Origin: JAGZHZ01 sp963929865
GTDB taxonomy: Bacteria > Bacillota > Clostridia > Lachnospirales > Lachnospiraceae
Direction: 5' to 3'
Assembly: GCA_963929865.1 (NCBI GenBank)
Contig: CAWVKK010000059.1
Coordinates: 50,383 to 114,382, forward strand
Length of the DNA stretch: 64,000 nt
Below the pieces are notes generated by a model. The model had not been told where the DNA came from. It saw nothing but the letters and a program-made list of their open reading frames with translations, and did no database searches. Made by a program: the position numbers and the translations under genes. The stretch's first letter is position 1; each line of letters opens with the position of its first letter. Below are positions 18,793 to 28,158 of the stretch, one piece after another.

Positions 18793-19404
18793 ATGCAGGG
18801 CGAAGATAAGAAAGAGGATAAGAAAGAAGAGGTCATGGCGCAAACCCAGGCGGCGGACGGGGAAAACACGGAAGAACAAAAGCAGGAAAAAAAGCCGCAG
18901 GAGAAGAAGGCAGAGAGCAAAAAAGCAGAGCTGAAAAAGACGGGGGAGCAAAAAAACCAGGTCAAAAAGAAAGAGGCTTCGAAAGCGCCGAAGATGGAAA
19001 AGGTGCAGATTAAAGGGAGATCTCCGATCTGGTACTGGGCTTTTCTGATTGTGGGAAACGCCATTTTTCTTCACCAGTTGATTTTTAACCGGAACAATAC
19101 AGAGTCTCTTGTCTTTGGACTCGTAGCGGTCAACCTTGTCTTTCTGCCGATTGTGATCAAAAACGTCGTAGAGATTGACAATGAGACAGTATGGCTGAAA
19201 ATGGGATTTTTTAAGGAAAAGATCAGTCTCTCCAGCGTCAGAGAGGTCAAGAGAAAGCCGTCGAAGATCTTTAAGCATTCACCTTCCCATGAAAAGCTGA
19301 TTATAAAGGGAAAAGACCGGTATGTGATGGTGGCGGTCAAAGAAAAAGACCGTCTGATCAGCGAGCTGCAGAAGAGAAAGAAAAATATCAAGATAGATAT
19401 ATGA
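18793..19404 (+). CDS. Lys/Glu-rich membrane protein with PH-like C-terminal domain
   Basis: 203-residue protein with three parts: a highly charged, low-complexity cytoplasmic N-terminus (about 1-75, rich in K, E and Q), two hydrophobic helices (about 78-98 and 104-122), and a bacterial PH-like beta domain (VEIDNETVWLKMGFFKEKISLSSVREVKRK) near the C-terminus. The function is unknown. The frame is open upstream to 18715, but GGAGGA at 18781-18786 sets the start at 18793. It is monocistronic, with its own promoter and terminator. The charged N-terminus could bind RNA, ribosomes or membrane surfaces; nothing in the sequence decides this. Confidence 0.75.
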   Translation: MQGEDKKEDKKEEVMAQTQAADGENTEEQKQEKKPQEKKAESKKAELKKTGEQKNQVKKKEASKAPKMEKVQIKGRSPIWYWAFLIVGNAIFLHQLIFNRNNTESLVFGLVAVNLVFLPIVIKNVVEIDNETVWLKMGFFKEKISLSSVREVKRKPSKIFKHSPSHEKLIIKGKDRYVMVAVKEKDRLISELQKRKKNIKIDI

Positions 19405-19410
19405 TTAAAA

Positions 19411-19452
19411 AGATTTTCTCCCGCGATAAAAGCGGGAGGAGATCTTTTTTTC
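19411..19452 (+). terminator. Terminator of the PH-like protein gene
   Basis: Stem AGATTTTCTCCCGC (19411-19424) with GCGGGAGGAGATCT (19432-19445), one unpaired step, followed by a T-run. Confidence 0.85.
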
Positions 19453-19539
19453 ATACAGAAAAAGGAAAATCCGCCGCGCCGGCGTCAAAAAGCTTTCGGC
19501 TGCATCAGAAAAAAAGCAGAAAAAAGAGAAAATTATATA

Positions 19540-19600
19540 CGAAAATGTAAAAAAACAAATCGAAAATGTGAAAGAAATTTAAAAAAGAATCCACTATAAT
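19540..19600 (+). promoter_or_regulatory. Direct repeats and -10 box upstream of the second GH3 gene
   Basis: CGAAAATGT occurs at 19540 and again at 19561, exactly 21 bases apart (two helical turns), each followed by an A-rich tract. The second copy ends just before where a -35 should be. A perfect TATAAT lies at 19595-19600 with only a poor -35. Adjacent direct repeats plus a weak -35 is the usual layout for activation by AraC-type proteins, and three AraC-type response regulators are encoded in the window. Confidence 0.5.
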
Positions 19601-19632
19601 ACTGACATCGGCAATTGAGAGGGGGAATAAGA

Positions 19633-22600
19633 ATGAATAAAAATAAAAAAATTGCCAAACGTGTACTGACCGCGGTACTGACCACATCTATGGTACTGAC
19701 ATCCGGCAGCAGCGTATTCGCAGCTGGACCAGGTGCAGCTACAACGGACGCAGTATCGCAGCATGAGATTGACAGCGCAAAGATTTCTCTGCAGATGGCT
19801 ACCGAAGGTATGGTTCTGCTTGAGAACAACAACAACGCGCTGCCGATCGCACAGAGCGGAGACGTTGCGCTGTACGGTGCGGGCGCTGTTCAGACTGTCA
19901 AAGGAGGAACAGGATCCGGCGCCGTAAACAACCGTATCGTTTATCCGGACGGCTCCTATGTAAATGGCGTTGCAATCGCATCCTCTGTACTGGATGGATT
20001 TAAGAACGCCGGATACAACGTTCTGACAGAGGACTACCTGCAGGAATACAATGAGACAAACTCTATGGTAGTCAGCGGAATGGGAAGAAGCAATCTGGCT
20101 GAAGACTGGATGCTGACCTATACAGACGTCGCAGAGACTGCACAGCAGACTGACACTGCAATCTACGTAGTACGCCGCAACGCAGGTGAGGGCGCAGACC
20201 GTACACCGACAAAAGGCGACTACTATCTGAGCGATATCGAGCTTGCAAACATTCAGCTGTTAAGCTCCGTATTCGACAAATGTGTCGTTGTTCTGAACAC
20301 CATGACGGTTGACACAAGCTGGTTTGCAGAGTCAGGAGCAGACGCGATCCTGTTAATGTCAAATCCGGGTATGTTAAGCGGCGACGCTCTCGTCCAGGTT
20401 ATCAACGGAACCGTGACACCTTCCGGAAAATTAGTTGACACATGGGCGTCTGACATCACAGACTACCCGTCGACCGAGTACTTCGGAGCAATCAACGAGG
20501 ACGATCCGTGGAGCTCCTATATCGAGTATTATATGGACGACATTTATGTAGGATACCGCTACTTTGATACCTTTGCTCCGGAAAAAGTAAACTATGAATT
20601 CGGCTATGGTCTGTCCTACACGACATTTGATGTTGTGACAGACGATGTGACAGCAGACGGAGACAATGTAACCATAACGGCAACCGTTACGAACACAGGC
20701 GACACCTACTCCGGAAAAGAAGTTGTGGAAGTATACTTCTCAGCGCCGGACGGAGAGCTTGACAAACCGTATCAGGAACTGGCAGCATTCGGAAAGACCG
20801 ATACGCTGGCTCCGGGCGAATCCCAGACTCTGACGCTCAGCTTCAAGACGACAGAGATGTCTTCCTACAGCGAGGAGAGAGCAGCTTATATTATGGAAGC
20901 CGGAGATTATATCATCCGTGTCGGAAACAGCTCACGAAACACAAATCCGGCAGCTGTCATCACACTGGATGAGACTGTTGTTACCGAGCAGCTGACAAAC
21001 CAGATGGCAGTTGACGGCGACGGCGCAAATGTGGGCGGTTCAGACAACAGCAACGGAAGCGGACGCGGTACGCCTCCATACAACCAGGCAATCGACATCG
21101 ACAAAGAGACAAACGCAGAGAACTTTGAGAGATTAAGACAGGAATTCATCGAAGCAGGCGCTTCCGGAACCGCTTATGATGACGGAAAGACGACAGAAAA
21201 TGCGATCGCTCTGACCTTATCCGGCGCAGACGTAGAAAATACAGAGCCTGTTTACCCGGAACTCGAAGAGGGAGAAACCTACGAGGACGTTAACGTTTAC
21301 ATTTCTGCTACGACAGAAGACGTCGACGTAAACGGATATAACTATGAGAACAACGTTGACTACAATGTAAATCCGGTATACTTTGACGCAGAAGGAAACG
21401 CAACGTCAGAAGAACCGGCTGAGCTTGCAAACTACCGCGTAAAGAGCGGAAGCGAGGAAGACGGAACAGCAGAATACTACACACTGTTAGACGTATACAA
21501 CGGCGTTCTGACAATGGAACAGTTCGTTTCCGGTATGACCATCGAAGAGCTTGCCAACTTTGTAGAAGGCGGAAACAAATCTCCGAACGCAGACGGACAG
21601 TCGGCAGGAGGAACTTCTCCAAGCACAAGATATATCACCGAGTCGGCAACCCAGGCAATCGATGATCTGTGGGTTCGCGGCGAGGCAGGAGAGACATGCG
21701 GTCTTTACATTGAAAGCCGTCTGATCCCGAATACGACGAACGCAGACGGACCTGCAGGACTTCGTGTCAGCCAGAGCTATGAAGAAGACGGAACAACGTA
21801 CTATCAGTTCTGTACCGCATATCCGGTCGGAACAATGATCGCACAGAGCTGGGATACAGATGTCGCTTACCAGATGGGTACAGCAGTCGGAGCTGATATG
21901 CTCGCAGCAGGCGTTACCTTATGGCTGGCTCCTGGTATGAACATCCACCGCAATCCTCTTTGCGGACGTAACTTTGAGTACTACTCCGAAGACCCGCTGC
22001 TGAGCGGTATGATGGCTGGATCAGAAGGCGCCGGCGTACAGTCCAACGGCGGAATCGGCGTTACCTACAAACACTTTGCAGCAAACAACCAGGAGACAAG
22101 CAGAAATGCAAGCAACAGCGTAATGTCTGAGCGTGCGCTTCGCGAGATCTACCTGAAAGGATTTGAAATCGCTGTTAAGATGAGCAAACCGATGGCAATC
22201 ATGTCCTCTTACAACATCATCAACAACGTAACGGCAGCCAACAACTATGAACTGCTTGAGAACATTCTGCGTAAAGAATGGGGATTCGACGGTCTGGTTA
22301 TGACAGACTGGGGCGGATCAGGCGGATACTCTGACGCACGCGCTATGCACGCAGGAAACGATCTGATCTGCGCTGGAAAGACCGTTTCCAACATCACAGG
22401 ATACATCACAGACGCAGCGCCGGCAATCGAATACGATGAAAACGGTGTCGCAACAGACGGAGGATATCCGTTCGTTTCCCAGACAACACGCGCAAGCGGT
22501 ACATCCGTAACTTACACAACCGTTACTCACTGGGGCGACTATCAGCCAAACGCAGAAGGAAGAGAATTCGACGTTGTGACAACGACGGAAGCATTCGATA

Positions 22601-23073
22601 CAGAGACAAGACCTGTTCGCCTGTATGTGGATGAAGAAGGCAACTACTATCTGCAGTCCCCGCAGGGCGTGACGACGACGCAGGAGATCCAGGAGTGGAC
22701 AATCTGCGAACTCATCGATGGAAAAGATATCAACGGAACTCATCTCAACGGTATGGCAGACGACGGAACAGCTTCCTATACAGAAGCAGACGGTCAGGTT
22801 ACGATCACTTATAAGCTGATCAAACTGTCCGCACTCGACAACGTAAGCACAGGACATCAGACACCATCCACAACCGATATCTTCGGAGATCCGGATGAAA
22901 ATACTCTGACACTGGGCGACCTGCAGAAGAGTGTAATCAACATTCTGAACGTTGTAAAATCCTCTACCCAGTTCGCAGATCTGGTTGGCATTGAGGCAGA
23001 ATCCTATACAGAGGCTCGCGCTGATCAGTTAGAGACATTCGTAAGCGTAGAAAAGGGAGAAATTGCTCAGTAA
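19633..23073 (+). CDS. Large secreted GH3 enzyme with reversed domain order
   Basis: 1146-residue extracellular glycosidase with a signal peptide ending near SSVFA-AG (about 32). The order is GH3 C-domain first (MATEGMVLLENNNNALPI; acid/base candidate Glu186 in NAGEGADRTPTKGDYYL), Fn3-like domain (ITATVTNTGDTYSGKEVVEVYFS), an Asp/Glu-rich linker (about 470-610), then the catalytic barrel with DGPAGLR, GRNFEYYSEDP, KHFAANNQE and nucleophile Asp892 in VMTDWGG. A long insert follows the nucleophile region (about 920-1080). GAGGGGG sets the start at 19633; the TTG at 19615 is rejected. Codon choice (many GTA, GCA, CGT) differs slightly from neighbours and suggests high expression. Confidence 0.9.
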   Translation: MNKNKKIAKRVLTAVLTTSMVLTSGSSVFAAGPGAATTDAVSQHEIDSAKISLQMATEGMVLLENNNNALPIAQSGDVALYGAGAVQTVKGGTGSGAVNNRIVYPDGSYVNGVAIASSVLDGFKNAGYNVLTEDYLQEYNETNSMVVSGMGRSNLAEDWMLTYTDVAETAQQTDTAIYVVRRNAGEGADRTPTKGDYYLSDIELANIQLLSSVFDKCVVVLNTMTVDTSWFAESGADAILLMSNPGMLSGDALVQVINGTVTPSGKLVDTWASDITDYPSTEYFGAINEDDPWSSYIEYYMDDIYVGYRYFDTFAPEKVNYEFGYGLSYTTFDVVTDDVTADGDNVTITATVTNTGDTYSGKEVVEVYFSAPDGELDKPYQELAAFGKTDTLAPGESQTLTLSFKTTEMSSYSEERAAYIMEAGDYIIRVGNSSRNTNPAAVITLDETVVTEQLTNQMAVDGDGANVGGSDNSNGSGRGTPPYNQAIDIDKETNAENFERLRQEFIEAGASGTAYDDGKTTENAIALTLSGADVENTEPVYPELEEGETYEDVNVYISATTEDVDVNGYNYENNVDYNVNPVYFDAEGNATSEEPAELANYRVKSGSEEDGTAEYYTLLDVYNGVLTMEQFVSGMTIEELANFVEGGNKSPNADGQSAGGTSPSTRYITESATQAIDDLWVRGEAGETCGLYIESRLIPNTTNADGPAGLRVSQSYEEDGTTYYQFCTAYPVGTMIAQSWDTDVAYQMGTAVGADMLAAGVTLWLAPGMNIHRNPLCGRNFEYYSEDPLLSGMMAGSEGAGVQSNGGIGVTYKHFAANNQETSRNASNSVMSERALREIYLKGFEIAVKMSKPMAIMSSYNIINNVTAANNYELLENILRKEWGFDGLVMTDWGGSGGYSDARAMHAGNDLICAGKTVSNITGYITDAAPAIEYDENGVATDGGYPFVSQTTRASGTSVTYTTVTHWGDYQPNAEGREFDVVTTTEAFDTETRPVRLYVDEEGNYYLQSPQGVTTTQEIQEWTICELIDGKDINGTHLNGMADDGTASYTEADGQVTITYKLIKLSALDNVSTGHQTPSTTDIFGDPDENTLTLGDLQKSVINILNVVKSSTQFADLVGIEAESYTEARADQLETFVSVEKGEIAQ

Positions 23074-23108
23074 ATTTCTGGCAGAGAATACACGAAAAAA
23101 TAAAAAAA

Positions 23109-23147
23109 ATACCGCTCTCCGCATTTTGCGGCGGCGGTATTTTTTTG
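23109..23147 (+). terminator. Terminator of the second GH3 gene
   Basis: ATACCGC (23109-23115) pairs with GCGGTAT (23134-23140), with an inner CCGCA/TGCGG pair, followed by a T-run. Confidence 0.85.
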
Positions 23148-23276
23148 CAGCGCGCGGCAGAAAGAGCAGGCGGTCCCGTCTGCGGACTGCTTCCGGGAGG
23201 CAGGCTCACAAGAGAAACGCTTATAATATTTTTATGAAAAGTTTATTTTTTTCTTATCTTTAAGAGAAAAGAAATG

Positions 23277-23285
23277 TGATATACT
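23277..23285 (+). promoter_or_regulatory. Extended -10 element of the ABC transporter operon
   Basis: TGATATACT matches the extended -10 form TGnTATACT, 36 bases before the ATG at 23321. No good -35 is seen, which fits an extended -10 promoter. Confidence 0.45.
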
Positions 23286-23320
23286 ACAGAGAGCAAAAAG
23301 AAGAGAGAAAGGAGAAAGCT

Positions 23321-26020
23321 ATGCTGCAGCTAAAAAATATTACAAAAGAGTATCTGACAGGCAGTTCAAAAGTAGAAGCATTGAAAGGAATCACAATCTC
23401 TTTTCGCAAAAATGAGTTTGTCTCCATTCTTGGTCCGTCTGGAGGAGGAAAAACGACGCTGCTCAATATCATCGGCGGTCTGGATCACTATACAAGCGGG
23501 GATTTGGTCATCGATGGAAAGTCGACAAAGGATTTTAGGAACCGGGACTGGGATTCCTACCGAAATCACTCGATCGGCTTTGTCTTTCAGTCATACAACC
23601 TGATCCCCCACCAGAGCGTTCTGGCGAACGTAGAGCTGGCCCTGACGCTGTCGGGAGTGGGAAGAGCGGAGCGGAAAAAACGCGCGGCGGAGGCTCTGGC
23701 GGCGGTGGGGCTGAGCGATCAGCTTTATAAAAGACCAAATCAGCTCTCCGGGGGACAGATGCAGAGGGTGGCGATTGCCCGCGCGCTTGTCAACGACCCG
23801 GAGATTCTGCTCGCCGACGAGCCGACGGGAGCGCTCGACACCGAAACGAGCATTCAGGTTATGGATATCCTCAAGCGTGTGGCGGAGGACCGGCTTGTCA
23901 TTATGGTCACGCACAATCCGGAGCTTGCGCAGAGATATTCGACGAGAATTGTCCGATTAAGAGACGGAGTCATTTTAGACGACAGCAATCCGTTTGACGG
24001 CAGGGAGGAAAGCAGCGCCGTTTTCGCGCCGAAAAAGACGTCGATGAATTTTAAGACGGCTCTGTCGCTGTCGCTGAACAACCTGATGACAAAACGCGCC
24101 AGAACGTTTCTGACAGCCTTTGCGGGTTCTATCGGAATTATCGGGATTGCCCTGATCTTGTCTCTGTCGACAGGAGTCAACAATTACATCAACGATATCC
24201 AGAGAGACACAATGTCCTCCTACCCGATCACGATCAGCGCCCAGACGATTGACCTGGCGGGCATGATGCAGTCGGGCGCGGAGCAAAGCCGCCAGGAGAC
24301 GGCGCATGGCTCTGACGCCGTCTATTCCAACGGGATGGCGCTTGACATGGTCAATACGATGACGACAAGCATCCAGGAAAACAATCTGACGGATTTCAAA
24401 AAGTATTTAGACGATCCGGACAGTGAGATTCAGCCGTATATCGGAGAAAACGGAGTCGTCTACTCATATGACGTCAAATTTGACGTCTATGCGTATGACC
24501 CGGACGGAACGCTGGTCAATACGGACGGAAGCACGATTCACCCGGACCAGACGCAGATGCAGTCTGAGATGGCGTCCGTGTACGGCATAACGGGGACCGG
24601 AAACTTCAGTGAGATTCTGCCCGGAAAAGAGGAGGAAGCCGTCAGCCAGGTGATCAGAGATAATTATGATCTTTTATACGGGCAATGGCCCGTCAGCTAC
24701 GACGAGGTCGTCGTGGTTGTGGATGAGAACAATGAAATCTCAACTTCCGCGCTGTATGAGCTTGGACTGCTGCCGGCAGCGGAATACGAACAGATGATGG
24801 AACAGATCAGCGCCGGAGAGAGCGTCGAGACAGAAGAATACAGCTGGAGCTATGAGGAGATCTGCAGCAGAGAATTTTACCTGATCCCGGAATGCGATTA
24901 CTATCAGAAGCAGGATGACGGGACATTCCGGAATATCTCAGACGATGAACAGGCTATGGAAGAGCTGCTGGAGCAGAGCGTGACGCTCAAGATAAGCGGT
25001 GTGATCCGCTTAAAGGAAGACGCAGACACGGCGTTTTTATCGACGCCGGTCGGATACACGAAAGCGCTGACCGACTATCTGATCGAATATACGAACGACA
25101 GCGAGGTCGTAAAGGCGCAGGAGGCAGATCCGCAGACGAACATATTGAACGGGCTGAAATTTGCGCCTGAGAGCGATGAGGAAAAAATTGAGGAGACAAA
25201 ACAATATTTTGCAGATATGGACGTCTCTGAAAAAGCCGCTGCGCTTGGAGAAATGATGAGCGCTATGGAAAGCGCAGGTACAGGCACGATGGCTTCAAGG
25301 ATGAGCAGCATGTCGGAGGAACAGCAGGCGGCGCTTTTTGACCAGTATCTTGCCTCAGCCGACAACGAAAGCATACTGATGATCTATGATTATTACATCT
25401 CGCCCGGTACTTATGAAGAAAATATGAGCATGTTCGGAGCCGTCAATTTGGACGCCCCGTCTTCTGTCAGCATTTACGCGGACAGCTTTGAGGACAAGGA
25501 TGCAATCTCAGACTGCATCGACAGGTATAATGAGACAGCCTCCGAGACAGATCAGATTGTGTACACCGATTATGTGGGACTGCTTATGTCTTCCATCACG
25601 ACGATCGTCAACGCGATCTCCTATGTCCTGATCGCATTTGTGGCGGTATCCCTCGTCGTCTCCTCGATCATGATCGGAATCATTACGTATATTTCCGTGC
25701 TGGAGCGGACAAAGGAAATCGGTATTCTGCGCGCGATCGGCGCCTCCAAGAAGGACATCTCGCGGGTATTCAACGCAGAGACGTTTCTGGTGGGACTGTG
25801 CGCAGGGCTGATCGGAGTGGGCATCTCAAGCCTGCTGTGTATTCCGATTAATTCTGTGATCCACTCTCTTGTGGGAGAAGTGACGGTAAACGCCGTGCTG
25901 CCGTTTGGAAGCGGACTGACTTTGATCGTCATCAGTATCTGTCTGACATTGATCGCCGGACTGTTTCCATCGAGAGTGGCCGCGAAGAAGGATCCGGTTA
26001 CAGCTCTGAGAACGGAATAA
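23321..26020 (+). CDS. MacB/LolD-type ABC transporter, ATPase fused to FtsX-like permease
   Basis: 899-residue mechanotransmission-type transporter. The N-terminal ATPase (1-225) has GPSGGGKTT, LSGGQMQR, ILLADEPTGALD and the H-loop VTHNPEL. A TM helix at about 262-285 is followed by a long extracellular domain (about 290-755) and three C-terminal TM helices of the FtsX domain (SSIMIGIITYISVLERTKEIGILRAIG). Relatives export peptides, antibiotics or lipoproteins or control cell-wall enzymes. The usual Bacillota form has separate ATPase and permease genes, so the fusion, MacB-like but ATPase-first, is notable. AAAGGAG sets the start. Confidence 0.88.
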   Translation: MLQLKNITKEYLTGSSKVEALKGITISFRKNEFVSILGPSGGGKTTLLNIIGGLDHYTSGDLVIDGKSTKDFRNRDWDSYRNHSIGFVFQSYNLIPHQSVLANVELALTLSGVGRAERKKRAAEALAAVGLSDQLYKRPNQLSGGQMQRVAIARALVNDPEILLADEPTGALDTETSIQVMDILKRVAEDRLVIMVTHNPELAQRYSTRIVRLRDGVILDDSNPFDGREESSAVFAPKKTSMNFKTALSLSLNNLMTKRARTFLTAFAGSIGIIGIALILSLSTGVNNYINDIQRDTMSSYPITISAQTIDLAGMMQSGAEQSRQETAHGSDAVYSNGMALDMVNTMTTSIQENNLTDFKKYLDDPDSEIQPYIGENGVVYSYDVKFDVYAYDPDGTLVNTDGSTIHPDQTQMQSEMASVYGITGTGNFSEILPGKEEEAVSQVIRDNYDLLYGQWPVSYDEVVVVVDENNEISTSALYELGLLPAAEYEQMMEQISAGESVETEEYSWSYEEICSREFYLIPECDYYQKQDDGTFRNISDDEQAMEELLEQSVTLKISGVIRLKEDADTAFLSTPVGYTKALTDYLIEYTNDSEVVKAQEADPQTNILNGLKFAPESDEEKIEETKQYFADMDVSEKAAALGEMMSAMESAGTGTMASRMSSMSEEQQAALFDQYLASADNESILMIYDYYISPGTYEENMSMFGAVNLDAPSSVSIYADSFEDKDAISDCIDRYNETASETDQIVYTDYVGLLMSSITTIVNAISYVLIAFVAVSLVVSSIMIGIITYISVLERTKEIGILRAIGASKKDISRVFNAETFLVGLCAGLIGVGISSLLCIPINSVIHSLVGEVTVNAVLPFGSGLTLIVISICLTLIAGLFPSRVAAKKDPVTALRTE

Positions 26021-26047
26021 GAAAAAGAGAGGGAGCAGCGAAAGAAA

Positions 26048-27019
26048 ATGGAGTATCAATACAGTGTTTCAGAATGGATGTTGTTTTTCTATGTGTACTG
26101 TCTGATCGGATGGTGCATCGAATCTGCCTTCGTCTCACTTCGGAAACGAAAGTTTGTAAACAGAGGCTTTATGAGGGGACCATTTTTGCCTCTGTACGGA
26201 TCAGGAGCCGTGCTGCTCCTGTTTGTCACAATCCCGTTCCGGGATCATATAATCGCGATATTTTTTGTCGGGGCGCTTGCCGCAAGCGCCCTGGAATACG
26301 TCACAGGCGCCGCCATGGAAGCGATGTTTCAAGTGCGCTATTGGGATTACAGCCAGAACAAGTTCAACGTAAACGGTCATATCTGTCTCAGCACATCGAT
26401 TGCATGGGGAGTGCTGACGGTGATTCTGGTCAGGTGGATTCACGCTCCGATAGAGAGGTGGATTGCGGCGATTCCGGACAGCCTCAAAAGCATTCTGGCG
26501 GCAGCGGTGACGATCGGCGCGGCAGCTGATTTTGCTCTGTCTTTTAAAGCTGCGCTTGACCTGAAACATATTCTGGGAAAGATGGAGAAAGCAAAGCAAA
26601 ATCTTCAGCAGGCACAGTCCCGGCTGGACGCCATCATCGCTTTTGCCCATCTTAAAGAAAATGGGAAGAAAACGTCAAGGATTGGAAAGATTTCAGATCT
26701 GCTGCAGGATATTAAGAAAAAATTGGAACTGCTCCAGCGCGATGAGCAGCAGGCGGAAGGAAAAGAGAGAAAATGGCTTCCGCAGTTTAAGGCAGAGCTG
26801 GAACAGCTGAAGGAAACGTATATCGTAGAGCGCGAAAAAAACCGCTCTGTGCGGGACTGGCTCGGATTTTACAGAAGAAGTATGCTCAAATCCCATCCGA
26901 CCTTAAGCTCGCCGAAATTTCGAGAAGCGCTCGCAGAGCTGAAAGCGGCGTCGGAGGAAAAGAGAGAGAAAAAGAAAAAGAAGGACGGAGAGCGCCATGA
27001 AGAAAAAGACAAACTGTGA
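26048..27019 (+). CDS. Putative ABC-transporter type IV (PF06541) membrane protein with coiled-coil tail
   Basis: 323-residue protein with about five hydrophobic helices in residues 1-165 (FFYVYCLIGWCIESAFVSLRKRK; RGFMRGPFLPLYGSGAVLLL; LEYVTGAAMEAMFQVRYWDYS), which matches the PF06541 family. A long charged, mostly helical cytoplasmic tail follows (about 175-323). The function of the family is not established. The gene lies 27 bases after the ABC transporter and overlaps the small Cys-rich gene by 23 bases, so the three are probably one transcript. Confidence 0.8.
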   Translation: MEYQYSVSEWMLFFYVYCLIGWCIESAFVSLRKRKFVNRGFMRGPFLPLYGSGAVLLLFVTIPFRDHIIAIFFVGALAASALEYVTGAAMEAMFQVRYWDYSQNKFNVNGHICLSTSIAWGVLTVILVRWIHAPIERWIAAIPDSLKSILAAAVTIGAAADFALSFKAALDLKHILGKMEKAKQNLQQAQSRLDAIIAFAHLKENGKKTSRIGKISDLLQDIKKKLELLQRDEQQAEGKERKWLPQFKAELEQLKETYIVEREKNRSVRDWLGFYRRSMLKSHPTLSSPKFREALAELKAASEEKREKKKKKDGERHEEKDKL

Positions 27020-27179
27020 GTGCTGCGTCTACTACACATATGACGAAGAATACGGATGCTATACGTGCGAGAGCGATCTGGATGAAGACGAGATGAGCCG
27101 CTTTATCACAGGAACCTTCTCCTTTTGCCCGTATTTTCGCCTGAACGATGAATACGCAGTTGTGAGAAAACAGATGTAA
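26997..27179 (+). CDS. DUF6472-type small Cys-rich protein
   Basis: 60 residues with cysteines in a CECC...C...C...C pattern (TNCECCVYYTYDEEYGCYTCESDLDEDE, SFCPYFR), probably a small metal-binding protein. It resembles the DUF6472 proteins common in Lachnospiraceae. Its start lies inside the end of the preceding gene (23-base overlap). The function is unknown. Confidence 0.75.
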   Translation: MKKKTNCECCVYYTYDEEYGCYTCESDLDEDEMSRFITGTFSFCPYFRLNDEYAVVRKQM

Positions 27180-27185
27180 AGAAAG

Positions 27186-27235
27186 GTCAGCCAAAAAGAA
27201 AATGAAAAAATCATTTCTTTTCGGTTGACTTTTTT
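27186..27235 (+). terminator. Terminator of the ABC/PF06541/DUF6472 operon
   Basis: GTCAGCC (27186-27192) pairs with GGTTGAC (27223-27229), extended by AAAAGAAAATGA/TCATTTCTTTT, then T6. Its 3' arm also contains the -35 of the next promoter. Confidence 0.7.
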
Positions 27236-27253
27236 CGGAAAGAATGATATGTT
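27225..27253 (+). promoter_or_regulatory. Promoter of the riboswitch-controlled purine operon
   Basis: TTGACT, 17 bases, then TATGTT, directly before the riboswitch. The -35 lies inside the 3' arm of the upstream terminator. Confidence 0.65.
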
Positions 27254-27260
27254 AAAAGTA

Positions 27261-27330
27261 ATTATACGACTGACGGAAGTGGAATAGACCACAGGGAGTA
27301 TAAGTTAGGAAAGCCGACCGTCTGGGCAGA
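27261..27330 (+). ncRNA. ZTP (pfl) riboswitch
   Basis: The aptamer matches the ZTP class closely: GACTGACGGAAGTGGAAT, ACCACAGGGAGTATAAG, a short linker, then the 3' domain GCCGACCGTCTGGGCAG. The first helix pairs GACGG with CCGTC across the domains. ZTP/ZMP (AICAR derivatives) accumulate when 10-formyl-THF is short. The controlled genes encode the two steps that consume AICAR, which fits the class. Confidence 0.92.
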
Positions 27331-27363
27331 AAGAAATCGCTCGCGGATCAGGCTTATTTTTTT
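27313..27363 (+). terminator. Expression-platform terminator of the ZTP riboswitch
   Basis: GCCGACCG (27313-27320, part of the aptamer 3' domain) pairs with CGGATCAGGC (27344-27353) leaving two bulged As, followed by a T-run. Ligand binding would keep GCCGACCG in the aptamer and prevent this hairpin, turning the genes on. Confidence 0.75.
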
Positions 27364-27429
27364 ACCCCGAAAAAAGACGGGACAGCACCGAGTGGATTGG
27401 TATATTAAAAGGCAAAGGAGAGAACAGAT

Positions 27430-28143
27430 ATGGAAATGTTGTCACTTGAGAAAGAGTTAAGAGAAAATTCCTATCCGGGAAGAGGAATTGTAATCGGAAG
27501 AACACCGGACGGAAAAAAAGCAGCGATTGCGTATTTCATCATGGGAAGAAGCGAAAACAGCAGAAACCGTATTTTTGTGGAGGATGGATCCGGAATCCGC
27601 ACGCAGGCATTTGATCCGTCAAAGCTGACCGATCCAAGCCTGATCATCTATGCTCCGGTGCGCGTCCTGGGAAATAAAACGATCGTGACAAACGGAGACC
27701 AGACCGATACGATCTATGAGGGAATGGACCGTCAGATGACATTTGAGCAGTCCCTAAGAAGCAGAGAATTCGAGCCGGACGCTCCGAACTACACGCCGCG
27801 CATCTCCGGAATTACGCACATTGAAAACGGCAGATACAGCTACGCGATGTCGATCTTAAAGAGCAGCGACGGAAACCCTGCCTCATGCAACCGCTATACG
27901 TTTGCATATGAAAACTGTGTTGCCGGTGAAGGCCGCTTCATCCACACATACAAATGCGACGGCACTCCGCTCCCGAGCTTTGAGGGAGAGCCGAAACGAA
28001 TTTCGATTCCGGACGATATGGAGACGTTCGCGTCGGTGATCTGGGAAAGCCTGAACGAGGACAACAAAGTCTCTCTCTTCGTGAGATACATCGACATCGA
28101 AACAGGAAGCTATGAGACGAAAATCATCAATAAAAATAAATAA
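27430..28143 (+). CDS. purO: IMP cyclohydrolase, PurO type
   Basis: Closes the FAICAR ring to IMP, the last step of purine synthesis. The 237-residue protein resembles the archaeal-type PurO family (PF07826) rather than the cyclohydrolase domain of bifunctional PurH: YPGRGIVIGRTPDGKKAAIAYFIMGRSENSRNR near the N-terminus and the conserved NYTPRISG. The AICAR transformylase is a separate gene 9-15 bases downstream, replacing bifunctional PurH. AGGAGAG precedes the ATG. Confidence 0.85.
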   Translation: MEMLSLEKELRENSYPGRGIVIGRTPDGKKAAIAYFIMGRSENSRNRIFVEDGSGIRTQAFDPSKLTDPSLIIYAPVRVLGNKTIVTNGDQTDTIYEGMDRQMTFEQSLRSREFEPDAPNYTPRISGITHIENGRYSYAMSILKSSDGNPASCNRYTFAYENCVAGEGRFIHTYKCDGTPLPSFEGEPKRISIPDDMETFASVIWESLNEDNKVSLFVRYIDIETGSYETKIINKNK

Positions 28144-28158
28144 GAGGAGGACATGACA

